A DNA stretch of 64,000 nucleotides from Nitrosospira sp. Is2 (GTDB taxonomy: Bacteria; Pseudomonadota; Gammaproteobacteria; Burkholderiales; Nitrosomonadaceae), in assembly GCF_033095785.1 (NCBI RefSeq), contig NZ_CP137134.1:1984001-2048000 (forward strand). The letters run 5' to 3'. The notes beneath the pieces were generated by a model, which was not told where the DNA came from, searched no databases, and saw nothing but the letters and a program-made list of their open reading frames with translations. Below are positions 43,477-52,804 of the stretch, piece by piece (the stretch's first letter is position 1; each line of letters starts with the position of its first letter). The position numbers were made by a program, and so were the translations under genes.

Positions 43477-44024
43477 ATGTGATTTCTACCTCCATTTCCG
43501 AGGTGCTGATAATCGAGCCCAGGGTTTTCGGTGATAGCCGCGGTTTTTTCTTTGAAAGCTTCAATCACAAAGATTTCAGCCAAGCCACCGGGCTTAACGT
43601 AGAATTCGTACAGGACAATCATAGCCGCTCGGTTAGAGGCGTCCTGAGGGGACTCCACTATCAGATTGGGCAACCCCAGGGCAAACTGGTGCGAGTCGTT
43701 CGCGGCGAAGTGTTCGACGTTGCCGTAGATATTCGCAAATCCTCTCCGACATTTGGCAAGTGGGTAGGGGTGGAACTGACTGAAGACAATTATCGTCAGT
43801 TGTGGGTGCCGCCAGGTTTTGCCCATGGCTTTTACGTACTGAGCAGCAGCGCCGATTTCCTGTATAAAACGACAGAGTACTATTTCCCCGACCTTGACCG
43901 CGGCCTTCTTTGGGAAGACCCCACCATAGCTGTTTCATGGCCGATTCAAGCCGATGCACCGCCCATCATTTCGGCAAAAGATAAAATTGCACCCAAACTG
44001 ATGGATGCTGAATTATTCGATTGA
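43473..44024 (+). CDS. rfbC: dTDP-4-dehydrorhamnose 3,5-epimerase
   Basis: A 183-residue cupin-fold epimerase. Signatures are EPRVFGDSRGFFFESFN, FVQDNHSRSVRGVLRGLHYQ (catalytic His region), GEVFDVAVDIRKSSPTFGKW and LWVPPGFAHGFYVLS. Completes the rhamnose set rfbB-D-A-C. Overlaps rfbA by 4 bp. Confidence 0.97.
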   Translation: MNVISTSISEVLIIEPRVFGDSRGFFFESFNHKDFSQATGLNVEFVQDNHSRSVRGVLRGLHYQIGQPQGKLVRVVRGEVFDVAVDIRKSSPTFGKWVGVELTEDNYRQLWVPPGFAHGFYVLSSSADFLYKTTEYYFPDLDRGLLWEDPTIAVSWPIQADAPPIISAKDKIAPKLMDAELFD

Positions 44025-44158
44025 TGGGTGGTCTTTGCTTCAGATTGTCCGGCACCGGGCCACGGAAAAGGCCAGCTGCCCGTTACTGATAAGCCGAGCT
44101 GTACGCCTGATATTGCAGACTGGAATAAAATCTTAATTCAACCGATGAACCACATCAA

Positions 44159-45295
44159 ATGAGCATCCGGGATAGCGAAACACCAGCTGGGATTGAGTTT
44201 CCCTTGCGTGAAGCTCATAACCTCGTGCGTGACCTCATGACGCCAAACCCATGGATTTACTGGGCTGATTTTCTCTTTCATATATCGTTAGGCTGGATCG
44301 TTTTTATCTCCATCCTGTCCATGCCGCTGTTTTCGCTGTGGCAGCTTCCCGGCCTGGTCGTCGCAATGCTCGCTTTTTATCGCGCCGGTATTTTCATTCA
44401 TGAGCTGGCGCATCTTAAAAAAGGCACATTCAAGTTATTCCGCCTGGTGTGGAATGTCATCTGCGGCATACCGCTACTGATTCCTTCCTTTACCTATGAC
44501 GGCGTTCACAGCGACCACCACAAGCGCGATGTTTATGGTACGGCCGAGGATGGCGAATATGTCCCGTTTGCAACAATGAAACCCATCGTCATGATTGGTT
44601 ACGTAATGCTCTCGTTTCTTTTGCCGCTCTTCTTCATTATCCGCTTTCTGTTACTGACTCCGCTGTCTTATCTCATTCCGCCATTGCGCAAATTGGTTTG
44701 GGAGCGTGCTTCCTCTCTTACCATCGATATGAATTACAAGCGCGCCGAGAACGCGATTCGCAATGATAAGTACTGGAAGGTGCAAGAATTTGGCGCGTTC
44801 CTGTTCGTAACAGCAGCCGTTGCGTGCATTGCCGTGGGTGTTCTCACCTTTAACGCGCTCGTCCTTTGGTACGTAATTGCAATGTTCATCTTTCTCGTAA
44901 ATTCTTTGCGTACGCTGAGTGCCCACGCTTACCGCAATTCCGGCGACAAACCGATGGAGTTCCATGAGCAGTATCTCGACTCAATCAACGTTCCGGGCAA
45001 TTTTCTTACCGGCTTATGGGCCCCGGTGGGCTTGCGCTATCATGCCACTCATCACCTTTTCATGAGCCTGCCCTACCACAATCTTGGAGAGGCTCAACGC
45101 CGCCTCGCGAATGGGTTGAGCGATAACAGGTTGTATCTAAGCACGATTCGGACAGGGATGTGGGATGCGCTGCAGCGTATCTGGGGCGAGGCTTCTACCG
45201 CCAGCCGCACAGTTGGTGCGCCCACCGCCGTCGCGACACCAGTTGACACGGTCGATATGGAAGAAGCCGTTACGCGGCAGCGAAACGTGGGCTAG
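44159..45295 (+). CDS. membrane fatty-acid desaturase family protein
   Basis: A 378-residue integral membrane di-iron enzyme. The three histidine boxes are HELAH (81-85), HSDHH (117-121) and HATHH (about residue 295). Hydrophobic segments lie near 38-58, 62-80, 140-165, 205-225 and 236-252. The family covers fatty-acyl desaturases and related hydroxylases; the substrate is unknown. It follows rfbC by 134 bp in the same direction. Whether it serves the cell membrane or lipid decoration of the polymer cannot be decided. Confidence 0.85.
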   Translation: MSIRDSETPAGIEFPLREAHNLVRDLMTPNPWIYWADFLFHISLGWIVFISILSMPLFSLWQLPGLVVAMLAFYRAGIFIHELAHLKKGTFKLFRLVWNVICGIPLLIPSFTYDGVHSDHHKRDVYGTAEDGEYVPFATMKPIVMIGYVMLSFLLPLFFIIRFLLLTPLSYLIPPLRKLVWERASSLTIDMNYKRAENAIRNDKYWKVQEFGAFLFVTAAVACIAVGVLTFNALVLWYVIAMFIFLVNSLRTLSAHAYRNSGDKPMEFHEQYLDSINVPGNFLTGLWAPVGLRYHATHHLFMSLPYHNLGEAQRRLANGLSDNRLYLSTIRTGMWDALQRIWGEASTASRTVGAPTAVATPVDTVDMEEAVTRQRNVG

Positions 45296-45440
45296 CGACC
45301 GAGGCCGGCTGAGGCGAAGGGGACGACCGAAAGGCTGGGCGCGGCTTGGCACATACAGCGTCCGCTCTTCCCCGCTGCAGACTCAGCCTTGATCGAACGC
45401 GCTATTGGCGCTAAACGTGGCTTGCTTGTCGGGCAACCGG

Positions 45441-48239
45441 TCAGTGCATCTCTTTAAGCAACGTTCTGGCCTCTTCCCGGCTAGGAAAGTTTTTGCCATT
45501 GCTCAGCAGTGCCTCCAGTTCTTTACGTGCTTTCGCCTTATCGCCTGATTTGGCCAGCGCGGCGGCGAAATGATAGCGAATCTCCCCGACATCAGGCGCG
45601 AGGGAAACTGCCTTTTGCAAGAGCGGGAGCCCTCGTCCAGTATTCCCCTGTTCTATCAGTATCCATCCCAGCGTATCCATGATGGCGGGGTTGTCAGGCG
45701 CAATCTGATAAGCCTTTTCCGCATATTCCAGGGCCAGAGGGTTTTTTTCCTGCTGGTATGCGGTGGCAAGGTTGTTCATCGCGGGCATATACTTCGGATT
45801 TTGTTGAAGTACAATCTGATATTGCTCTATAGCTGATCTGGTTTGACCATCTGCAAGATACACTTCCCCGAGATACATCCGGAGAGGTACATCGGAAGGG
45901 TTCTCCTTCAACCACTGAATTAATCGGGAGTTGGCTTCCTTGCCTCGTCCCGCCTGACTGAGCGATGCGTGCAGTTTCAGCATCAGAGGCTGGTTCTTGC
46001 TGATGGCAAACGCGTGTTCATAGGCTTTCGCGGCCAATGCGGGATTTTTTTGCTGCATGAGCAGATCACCTTCCGCGACGTAACCTACCGGAGATTTTTG
46101 ATGCTGTTTTTGAATCTGCCGCGAGATTGCAATGGCTTTCTCGGTATTCCCCTGGCGGGCTTCAAGCCCCATCTGTGCCAGTTGCGCGTCGAGATAATCC
46201 GGTTTTAACGCGCGAGCCTTCTTCAACGCATCGCCCGCGGCCGGGAAGTTCTCCGCCGCGGTATGAATCGCCGCGATTCGGAACTGGACGAGGTGGGAAT
46301 TCGGCCGTATCGCGGCGAGCCGATTATAAGTCTCCAAAGCGGCGGCTTTATCGTTGTTGGCAAATTGCGCCTGCGCCAGCACATCCAGCACCTCGGGATT
46401 GCTGGGATTGGCGCCCTGAAGCTTCTGGCCAAGGGTGAGCGCCTTTTGTTTCTCCCCCACACGGAGATAATGTCCTGCCAGCAGCAGGGAAGGCTCAAGC
46501 ACATCAGGATTATTCTGGACGGCCCGTTCCAGCCACGAAGTCGCTTCTTTTGTCTGGCCTTGGTTCAATGCGATCGCGGAAAGCGCAGCCATGGCCTGTA
46601 TATTTTTCTTGTCCTTGGCAAGTATGGCTTCAAAGCGTTTTTTCGCCGCATCGGGTTTATCGTCCCGCAGATCAAGCTGGGCAAGATTGGCTGCCGCCGG
46701 GAAGTATGTTGGCTGCAGCGAAAGGGCTTTTTCGAAACTGGAGCGGGCGTTACCGGGATCATTCCTGCTCAGGTAGATACCCCCTTTAATGTTTTGGACC
46801 ACTGGGTTATCCGGATGCTCTTTCTCAAGCGTTGTTACTGCCTGAAGCGCTTTCTCGGGCTCTTTAAGACGGAGATGGGTCATCACGAGGAGGATGCCAG
46901 CCTGAGATGATTTTGGGTCGAGCTTGGTGGCCATTTCCAGTTCAGCTATGGCGCGCGCGTTATCTCCCTGACTCATCTTGCTCGAACTCAGCGCGGTATG
47001 AAGCATCGCGCTCTTGGGAGCGATCCTGACTGCTTTCTCAAAATACTCGGTTGCTTTGGAAAACTCCTTGGCCTGCATATAAGCTTCCCCTGCCAGGGCA
47101 AATAGCTGAGGATCCTGGTCCACCCCATCTCTGAGTGCCGGGGTCAGGAGAGAGAGGGCTCGCTGCGTATCGCGGTTTTTCAGCAATGCGGTAGCCAGGA
47201 GCTTGCGCGCGTATAGATTTCTGGGGTCCTTCTCCAGGTATTGTTTCAAATACTGTTCCGCTTGCGGCAATGAGCCCATGGCGAGTTGCGTGGCTCCAGC
47301 AAGCAATACGGTAGGCATGTGCCCAGGCGCTTTGCTGAGTATCTGTTGCAGCGATTCCCATGCGGCCGCGTGGTTGCCCTGGGTAAAATCGAGCAGCGCC
47401 TGGGCATAGAGGACCAGCGGACTGCCGGGTGCAATTTTACGGGCAGCTTCGATATCGGCTTTTGCTCCCTCGAACTTTTCCGTGCTGGTCTCAATAAATG
47501 CCCTGTTCAAAAAAGCCTGAGCATTATTCGGCTTTAGTTTGACAACCTGGTCGTACGCTGCCAGGGCCGGGTCAACTTTCCCCACGGCGCGGAGCAGGTC
47601 ACCCTTGAAAAGCCAGGCATCGGCATTTTTCGGGTCGGCGTTCACAGCTTGTTCAGAATATTGAGTTGCCGCGTCGAGATCCTGCTTCGAAAGCGAGTAT
47701 TGGGCCAAACCCACCAGGGCGTCCGAAAAATCAGGATTACCCTCGAGCGCCCGCCTGAACAGCTCCCTCGCGTCTTCACCCTTGCCAAGCGCGAGTGAAG
47801 CTCGCCCTCTCAACGTTAATATTTCCGCAGAAGTCCTCGTTTCAGAAAGGGATTTCGTCTCATCAAGTACCTGTTGAAACTGGCCCAGCTCCAAAAGGGT
47901 TTTCCCCAGGTCAGGAACAACCCTCGCAGGGTCAATCCCAAGGTTCAAAGCCCTGCGAAGTTCCTTTTCCGCCGATTGCAGATCACCCGTCTTGCGATAG
48001 ATCGTACCCAGGAGGTAACGCGTCTCCGGATCGTCCGGGTTTTTTTGCAGAGCGTTTTTAAGCTGGATGATAGCAGCTGAATTGTCCCCTTTTTCCTGGT
48101 AGCGCTTTGCATCCGCGACCAAAGTTTGGGGATCTTCCGATTTTCCGCAGCCTGCTATGCTACCGGTAAGCAGAACGGCGGAGATCATGAGTCCCGCCAG
48201 ATTTTTACTTTTCGCGCCAGCCCTGCTTGAGTTACGCAT
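45441..48239 (-). CDS. prsT: PrsT-type TPR lipoprotein of PEP-CTERM systems
   Basis: A 932-residue lipoprotein (lipobox at C31, LTGSIAGCGK) made almost entirely of tetratricopeptide repeats from about residue 38 to the end. It matches the large TPR protein that accompanies exosortase-A loci, where it is thought to help polymer export as a periplasmic scaffold. No other exosortase-A core gene (prsK/prsR or xrtA) lies beside it here. Convergent with the desaturase, divergent from tviB. Confidence 0.92.
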   Translation of the reverse strand: MRNSSRAGAKSKNLAGLMISAVLLTGSIAGCGKSEDPQTLVADAKRYQEKGDNSAAIIQLKNALQKNPDDPETRYLLGTIYRKTGDLQSAEKELRRALNLGIDPARVVPDLGKTLLELGQFQQVLDETKSLSETRTSAEILTLRGRASLALGKGEDARELFRRALEGNPDFSDALVGLAQYSLSKQDLDAATQYSEQAVNADPKNADAWLFKGDLLRAVGKVDPALAAYDQVVKLKPNNAQAFLNRAFIETSTEKFEGAKADIEAARKIAPGSPLVLYAQALLDFTQGNHAAAWESLQQILSKAPGHMPTVLLAGATQLAMGSLPQAEQYLKQYLEKDPRNLYARKLLATALLKNRDTQRALSLLTPALRDGVDQDPQLFALAGEAYMQAKEFSKATEYFEKAVRIAPKSAMLHTALSSSKMSQGDNARAIAELEMATKLDPKSSQAGILLVMTHLRLKEPEKALQAVTTLEKEHPDNPVVQNIKGGIYLSRNDPGNARSSFEKALSLQPTYFPAAANLAQLDLRDDKPDAAKKRFEAILAKDKKNIQAMAALSAIALNQGQTKEATSWLERAVQNNPDVLEPSLLLAGHYLRVGEKQKALTLGQKLQGANPSNPEVLDVLAQAQFANNDKAAALETYNRLAAIRPNSHLVQFRIAAIHTAAENFPAAGDALKKARALKPDYLDAQLAQMGLEARQGNTEKAIAISRQIQKQHQKSPVGYVAEGDLLMQQKNPALAAKAYEHAFAISKNQPLMLKLHASLSQAGRGKEANSRLIQWLKENPSDVPLRMYLGEVYLADGQTRSAIEQYQIVLQQNPKYMPAMNNLATAYQQEKNPLALEYAEKAYQIAPDNPAIMDTLGWILIEQGNTGRGLPLLQKAVSLAPDVGEIRYHFAAALAKSGDKAKARKELEALLSNGKNFPSREEARTLLKEMH

Positions 48240-48786
48240 TCAAATCCTCTTCTCTGTATTAGCGGTTACTTTTAAAAGACCACCCGGACAGATAAGCGCA
48301 GGTTTTCAATAGCTCGTCCGGAGTACTAGGAAACTGGATACAACGGGTTGCTTTCTCCCGATAACGGCGAGCGACACCATACCGTTATCGTTCAATTCCG
48401 GCTGATGTGTGACAGCCCTCGGCAGTAAAGCGTAGTGATGGCAAAAATCGTCTCGCTGCCTATAATGACGCGGCAGGGCGGAGAGTGGGCAGTGCTTTAC
48501 TATATCCATGTTTTTCCAAGCAATCAAGGCATTGAAGGAATATAGGTGGGCCGGTTCGACCTCGGCCTTCTTGTTCCTGATCTCGATGTCGGCTGGATCA
48601 CAGGCGCTACCGTAACTTACGTGGTTTTGCGCGCTACTCCATCTCGCATTCATTACTCGGTATGATATGCTGACACAAACTGTACGGGAACTGCCCTTTG
48701 GTACAGTATTTTTTGCAAGAATTCTGGCTGATGATACCGGTGCGCCGGAATTGACGTGCCATTAATTCTAAACGAAGAGGATAAGT
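48240..48786. other. 547-bp divergent intergenic region between prsT and tviB
   Basis: A 115-codon minus-strand frame (48306-48653) has no family I recognise, no clear ribosome-binding site, and lies where both promoters should be. I therefore leave it as non-coding. The last 15 bases before tviB hold AGAGGA, its ribosome-binding site. Confidence 0.45.
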
Positions 48787-50067
48787 ATGAGTGTAGTCGC
48801 TGTAGTTGGCCTAGGGTATGTTGGTTTACCGCTCGCGGTCGAATTTGGTAAGAAACGGCAGACCATAGGTTACGACCTTTCGCGAACCAAGGTCGAAAGT
48901 TACAAACGATACATAGACGCTACTGGAGAAGTGTCCTCCGATGATTTCCGAGCCGCGCGGGAACTTGTTGTAACCAGCGACCCGGCTGAGTTATCTGGCG
49001 CCGATTACATTGTTGTTGCTGTTCCAACGCCTGTAGATCTCGCTCATCAACCCGATTTTTCGCCGCTGGTGGGTGCCAGCGAAGCTGTGGGAAAAAATAT
49101 GAAACGAGGGGCGATCGTGATTTACGAATCCACGGTTTACCCTGGAGCAACCGAGGAAATCTGCATTCCGGTGCTTGAGAAATATTCGGGCATGAAATGG
49201 AAAACGGATTTCCACGTCGGGTTTTCCCCTGAACGGATCAACCCGGGCGACAAGCAGCATACGCTTACCCGCATCCTCAAGGTTGTGTCGGGCGACGATG
49301 AAGATACGCTGGAGAAGATCGCCGTGCTATACGAAAGCGTAATTACCGCGGGAGTCCACCGCGCATCGAGTATTAAAGTCGCTGAAGCCGCAAAGGTGAT
49401 CGAAAACACTCAACGAGACCTTAATATCGCATTGATGAACGAATTGGCGATTATTTTCGATAAGCTGGGAATTGACACGCTGGAGGTCCTGCAGGCCGCC
49501 GGCACGAAGTGGAACTTTCTTCCCTTTCGGCCAGGCCTGGTCGGGGGGCACTGTATTGGCGTAGATCCGTACTACCTTACCCACAAGGCCGAGATGATCG
49601 GCTACATACCGCAAGTCATCCTGGCTGGCCGCCGTATCAACGACAGCATGGCGAAGTTTGTGGCGGAGCAAACAATAAAACACATCATAAAGGCTGATGT
49701 GAATGTCAAGGGTGCCCGTGTGAATGTGCTAGGGCTGTCTTTCAAGGAAAATTGTCCTGATCTGAGAAACTCCAAGGTCGCTGACCTGATCAACGAGCTC
49801 AAGTCCTACGGCATCGACATTCATGTTCATGACCCTGTGGCAAGCCCTGAAGAGGCTCGCCATGAGTACGGCGTGGAGCTTGAGTCCTGGGAAAGCCTTC
49901 CTTGTTCAGATGCGATCATTGTCGCTGTCCCGCACCAGCAATTCGTGGAAAGGCCCCTCAGCGACTTTCAGGCCAAGGTCACTGGCAAAGGCTGCTTTAT
50001 CGATGTGAAATCTCAGTTTGACTCCAAGGCGCTTCGCGCGGCCGGCTTGAATGTCTGGAGATTGTGA
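48787..50067 (+). CDS. tviB: UDP-HexNAc 6-dehydrogenase, TviB/WbpO-like
   Basis: A 426-residue nucleotide-sugar dehydrogenase. N-terminal Rossmann motif VVGLGYVGLPLAVEFGKK, central FSPERINPGDK, and the catalytic Cys256 in GGHCIGVDPYYLTHKAE. The RINPGDKQH block and the HCIGVDPYYL ending are those of the TviB/WbpO branch, which oxidises UDP-GlcNAc or UDP-GalNAc to the uronic acid, rather than UDP-glucose dehydrogenase. Partner of the TviC-like epimerase 15 bp downstream. Predicts an acidic amino sugar in one polymer. Confidence 0.92.
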   Translation: MSVVAVVGLGYVGLPLAVEFGKKRQTIGYDLSRTKVESYKRYIDATGEVSSDDFRAARELVVTSDPAELSGADYIVVAVPTPVDLAHQPDFSPLVGASEAVGKNMKRGAIVIYESTVYPGATEEICIPVLEKYSGMKWKTDFHVGFSPERINPGDKQHTLTRILKVVSGDDEDTLEKIAVLYESVITAGVHRASSIKVAEAAKVIENTQRDLNIALMNELAIIFDKLGIDTLEVLQAAGTKWNFLPFRPGLVGGHCIGVDPYYLTHKAEMIGYIPQVILAGRRINDSMAKFVAEQTIKHIIKADVNVKGARVNVLGLSFKENCPDLRNSKVADLINELKSYGIDIHVHDPVASPEEARHEYGVELESWESLPCSDAIIVAVPHQQFVERPLSDFQAKVTGKGCFIDVKSQFDSKALRAAGLNVWRL

Positions 50068-50082
50068 TAATCGCGCACTGAT

Positions 50083-51141
50083 ATGACCGGATACCAACAC
50101 ACTCTGAAGCACCTGCTAACACGCCAATACCACTGGCTTGTCACGGGAGTCGCCGGTTTTATCGGCTCAAATCTGCTGGAGGCCTTACTCAAGCTAAACC
50201 AGAAAGTGACAGGTCTCGATAATTTTTCAACCGGGCACAGGCACAACCTGGGGCAGGTAAAGGAAGCGGTTGGGGATGCGGCCTGGTCCAATTTCAGCTT
50301 CATTGAGGGGGATATTTGCGAGCTGGAAACTTGCCGGCAGGCATGCAACGGTGTGGAGTATGTATTACACCAGGCCGCTCTCGGTTCCGTTCCACGATCG
50401 ATACAAGACCCGATACGAACCAACGACAGCAACATTTCCGGTTTCCTGAACTTATTAGTGGCGGCGCGGGACGCTCCCGTACAGCGCTTCATATATGCGG
50501 CATCCAGTTCCACTTACGGCGATCATCCCGGTTTACCCAAGGTGGAGTCGGTTATCGGCCGGCCACTCTCGCCATATGCCGTAACCAAGTACGTCAACGA
50601 ACTCTATGCCGAGGTATTTGGACGGTGCTACGACGTCGAGTCGGTCGGCTTGCGATATTTCAATGTCTTCGGTCCTCGTCAGGATCCGGATGGGGCCTAT
50701 GCGGCAGTGATACCCCGCTGGATCGCTGCGCTCGTGCGCAACCAGTCGGTATTCATAAACGGGGATGGTGAAACCAGCAGGGATTTCTGTTACATAGAAA
50801 ATGTCGTTCAGGCCAATCTCCTTGCAGCTTTGGCGGAAAATCGCGAAGCGGTTAATCAGATCTACAATGTCGCGCTCAATGAACGCACGAGCCTGAATCA
50901 ACTCTACGGCATGATCCGTGATTTGCTTTTAGACAAGTTTCCCGATCTGGTTAACCACAAGCCGCAGTACGTCGATTTTCGGGAGGGGGACGTCCGGCAT
51001 TCCCAGGCTGATATTTCCAAGGCTCGCGGAATGCTGGGCTTCGAGCCGACTCATCGTATTGACCAAGGGCTTGAGCAGGCAATGGAATGGTATCTTTCTC
51101 ATCTTGAGCCTGAAAAAGAAAAACCGGGAAAAACGGCCTGA
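50083..51141 (+). CDS. tviC: UDP-HexNAc 4-epimerase, TviC/WbpP-like
   Basis: A 352-residue SDR epimerase. Signatures are HWLVTGVAGFIGSNLLEALL near residue 17 (a basic N-terminal extension is typical of this branch), GLDNFSTGHRHNL, HQAALGSVPRSIQDPI, ASSSTYGDHPGLPKVE, SPYAVTKYVNELYAEVF (Tyr-X3-Lys), and GDGETSRDFCYIENVVQANL. Together with the TviB-like dehydrogenase it makes UDP-GalNAcA-type donors as in Vi antigen. Which epimer is made first is inferred, not proven. Confidence 0.92.
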   Translation: MTGYQHTLKHLLTRQYHWLVTGVAGFIGSNLLEALLKLNQKVTGLDNFSTGHRHNLGQVKEAVGDAAWSNFSFIEGDICELETCRQACNGVEYVLHQAALGSVPRSIQDPIRTNDSNISGFLNLLVAARDAPVQRFIYAASSSTYGDHPGLPKVESVIGRPLSPYAVTKYVNELYAEVFGRCYDVESVGLRYFNVFGPRQDPDGAYAAVIPRWIAALVRNQSVFINGDGETSRDFCYIENVVQANLLAALAENREAVNQIYNVALNERTSLNQLYGMIRDLLLDKFPDLVNHKPQYVDFREGDVRHSQADISKARGMLGFEPTHRIDQGLEQAMEWYLSHLEPEKEKPGKTA

Positions 51142-51199
51142 TACGACCGTACGACCCTGATAGAAGTCGCGATTTTAAGAAGTAAGGCGGTCCTTCAGG

Positions 51200-51832
51200 T
51201 CAATCATCCCATTTTCCAGCCTGGATCAACTGGTTTTTCAGGCCGGGTAACGGAAAACCCAGGTCGTACGCTTTTTTCGCATAAGTTTTAGCCTGCGCAT
51301 AATCTTTCTTTTTCATATAGAGCAGGCCAAGATTGTAATTAATGGTTGGGTCTTCCGGTTGGAGATCGACGGCCACGCGGTATTGCTCGGTAGCTCTGTC
51401 AGTTTGCGCGGCTTGTAGAAGATAAGTTGCGTATACCATGCGTACCATGGCGTCGTTGGGTTTGAACCGGATAGCACGATCAAAAAAACACTCGATGGAA
51501 AATTGCGCGCCTTTCGGTTTCAGCGTCTTTTCCCGCTGGGCCAGTTTTCCCATCGCAGCCAGTGCCCGGTGGTGATTGGGGAACATCAGCAGCGTGTAGT
51601 TCAAGTCAGCCCCGATTGTCCCGGTAGCGCCCGCGCGTAAATTTTCCACATCGGAAGTGAAATGGAATGCCTCGACTGTCGCAAGCATCTTCTTGTCTTC
51701 CGAATTGGTGTAGTCGTAGATTTGAGTCCCAGGGGCCGCCAGATTACCGCAATGGGGAGGAACCTCTCGTGCATGAAGATCCGCTGCGCCAGTCATAATT
51801 ATTAAAACCGCAATGCCGAATATGTTTCTCAT
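51200..51832 (-). CDS. exported TPR-repeat protein of unknown function
   Basis: A 210-residue protein with a signal peptide (MRNIFGIAVLIIMTGAADLH, cleavage near LHA) and about three TPR-like units in the C-terminal half, such as ATYLLQAAQTDRATEQYRVA and NYNLGLLYMKKKDYAQAKTY. The N-terminal half contains HFTSDVENLRAG and LNYTLLMFPNHHRALAAMGK, which I do not recognise as a named domain. It converges on tviC and is followed upstream by the hydrolase operon on the same strand. Confidence 0.75.
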   Translation of the reverse strand: MRNIFGIAVLIIMTGAADLHAREVPPHCGNLAAPGTQIYDYTNSEDKKMLATVEAFHFTSDVENLRAGATGTIGADLNYTLLMFPNHHRALAAMGKLAQREKTLKPKGAQFSIECFFDRAIRFKPNDAMVRMVYATYLLQAAQTDRATEQYRVAVDLQPEDPTINYNLGLLYMKKKDYAQAKTYAKKAYDLGFPLPGLKNQLIQAGKWDD

Positions 51833-51907
51833 ATAACCTCCTCATCACAGAACAGTCTGCCTCGACAATTCAATTAAGGGAGCTCCGAGTAGTTGTTAAA
51901 GGTCAAA

Positions 51908-52804
51908 TCACCAGGAGCGAATCCAGTTCCTGGTTATGTCGGCCACCTGGTCACGCCAGAGACGACGTGAAAATGTATGATCGGCTTCAGGTAAATTATG
52001 CCGGGATACGCGTGGAGCAGCGAGTAAGCGTTGCCAGCCAGGCGAGGCGCTAACCAGATCGGAGAACTCTTGGGCAGTGAGATCATTGCCGCTGATGATC
52101 AAAAGTATTTTTCCATTGAAGCGGCGGAGCCCGTCGAGCATCCGGTCGGGGAGGTTAGCTGGATCACACGATTCGCCAGTGCGCGCAGGTTCTTTCTGTC
52201 CGTGTTCGTTCGCTCTTCTTCCCGCTGCAGCTCGAGCGATCGTCCGGGTAAAAGAACGCGTGGCGGTGGAGTAATCAAACCGACCGCTCAACACCTTGCC
52301 CCAAAATTCCTTGTTAAAAAAACGCGTAAGGTAATAATGCTTCAGATAGGCTTTTGCCTCGCCTTGTTCCGTTCTTACCCACGGGTTCAACAGTACCAGC
52401 CCCGTTACGCGCGGGTCCCGGTGTGCATAGAAAAGCGCAGCCGATGCTGCATCGCATAATCCCCAGATAACCAGCTCATCAAGAGCGGGCAACTCCTGCA
52501 GAAACCTGTCGATGGCGCAATGCAGGTCATCCTCCAGCCGTTCAAAATCCCGCGGGTCGCCCTCGCTATCACCCATTCCGCGGCAATCAAAACGAAAAAC
52601 GGGAATGCCGTCGGCGGCCAGGTTGCGCGCAAGCAAGGTAAACTGGCGGTGGCTTCCAACTCGATATTGCGGGCCGCCCACCAGTATCAGTACGCCCCTG
52701 GAACCGATCTGCTCAGGCAGGCTGATCATTCCATACAGCCACGCGTCGTTACACTCAACGACCAGAGGGCGTTCCTCTACATTTGTATCAGGTAGCAATG
52801 ACAT
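51908..52804 (-). CDS. exosortase-A-system-associated hydrolase 1 (alpha/beta fold)
   Basis: A 298-residue alpha/beta-hydrolase-fold protein of the class named for its co-occurrence with exosortase A. Signatures are LVGGPQYRVGSHRQFTLLAR (residues 41-60), FRFDCRGMGDSEGD and VIWGLCDAASAALFYA. The nucleophile elbow is G-L-C117-D-A, so a cysteine stands where serine is usual. A possible catalytic histidine lies in NLPEADHTFSRRLW near the end. I start at 52804; the frame is open to 52840. It overlaps hydrolase 2 by 17 bp. Substrate unknown. Confidence 0.87.
   Translation of the reverse strand: MSLLPDTNVEERPLVVECNDAWLYGMISLPEQIGSRGVLILVGGPQYRVGSHRQFTLLARNLAADGIPVFRFDCRGMGDSEGDPRDFERLEDDLHCAIDRFLQELPALDELVIWGLCDAASAALFYAHRDPRVTGLVLLNPWVRTEQGEAKAYLKHYYLTRFFNKEFWGKVLSGRFDYSTATRSFTRTIARAAAGRRANEHGQKEPARTGESCDPANLPDRMLDGLRRFNGKILLIISGNDLTAQEFSDLVSASPGWQRLLAAPRVSRHNLPEADHTFSRRLWRDQVADITRNWIRSW

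Noticed and set aside
48306..48653. 115-codon minus-strand frame between prsT and tviB
   Set aside because: No family, no ribosome-binding site, and it occupies the divergent promoter region.
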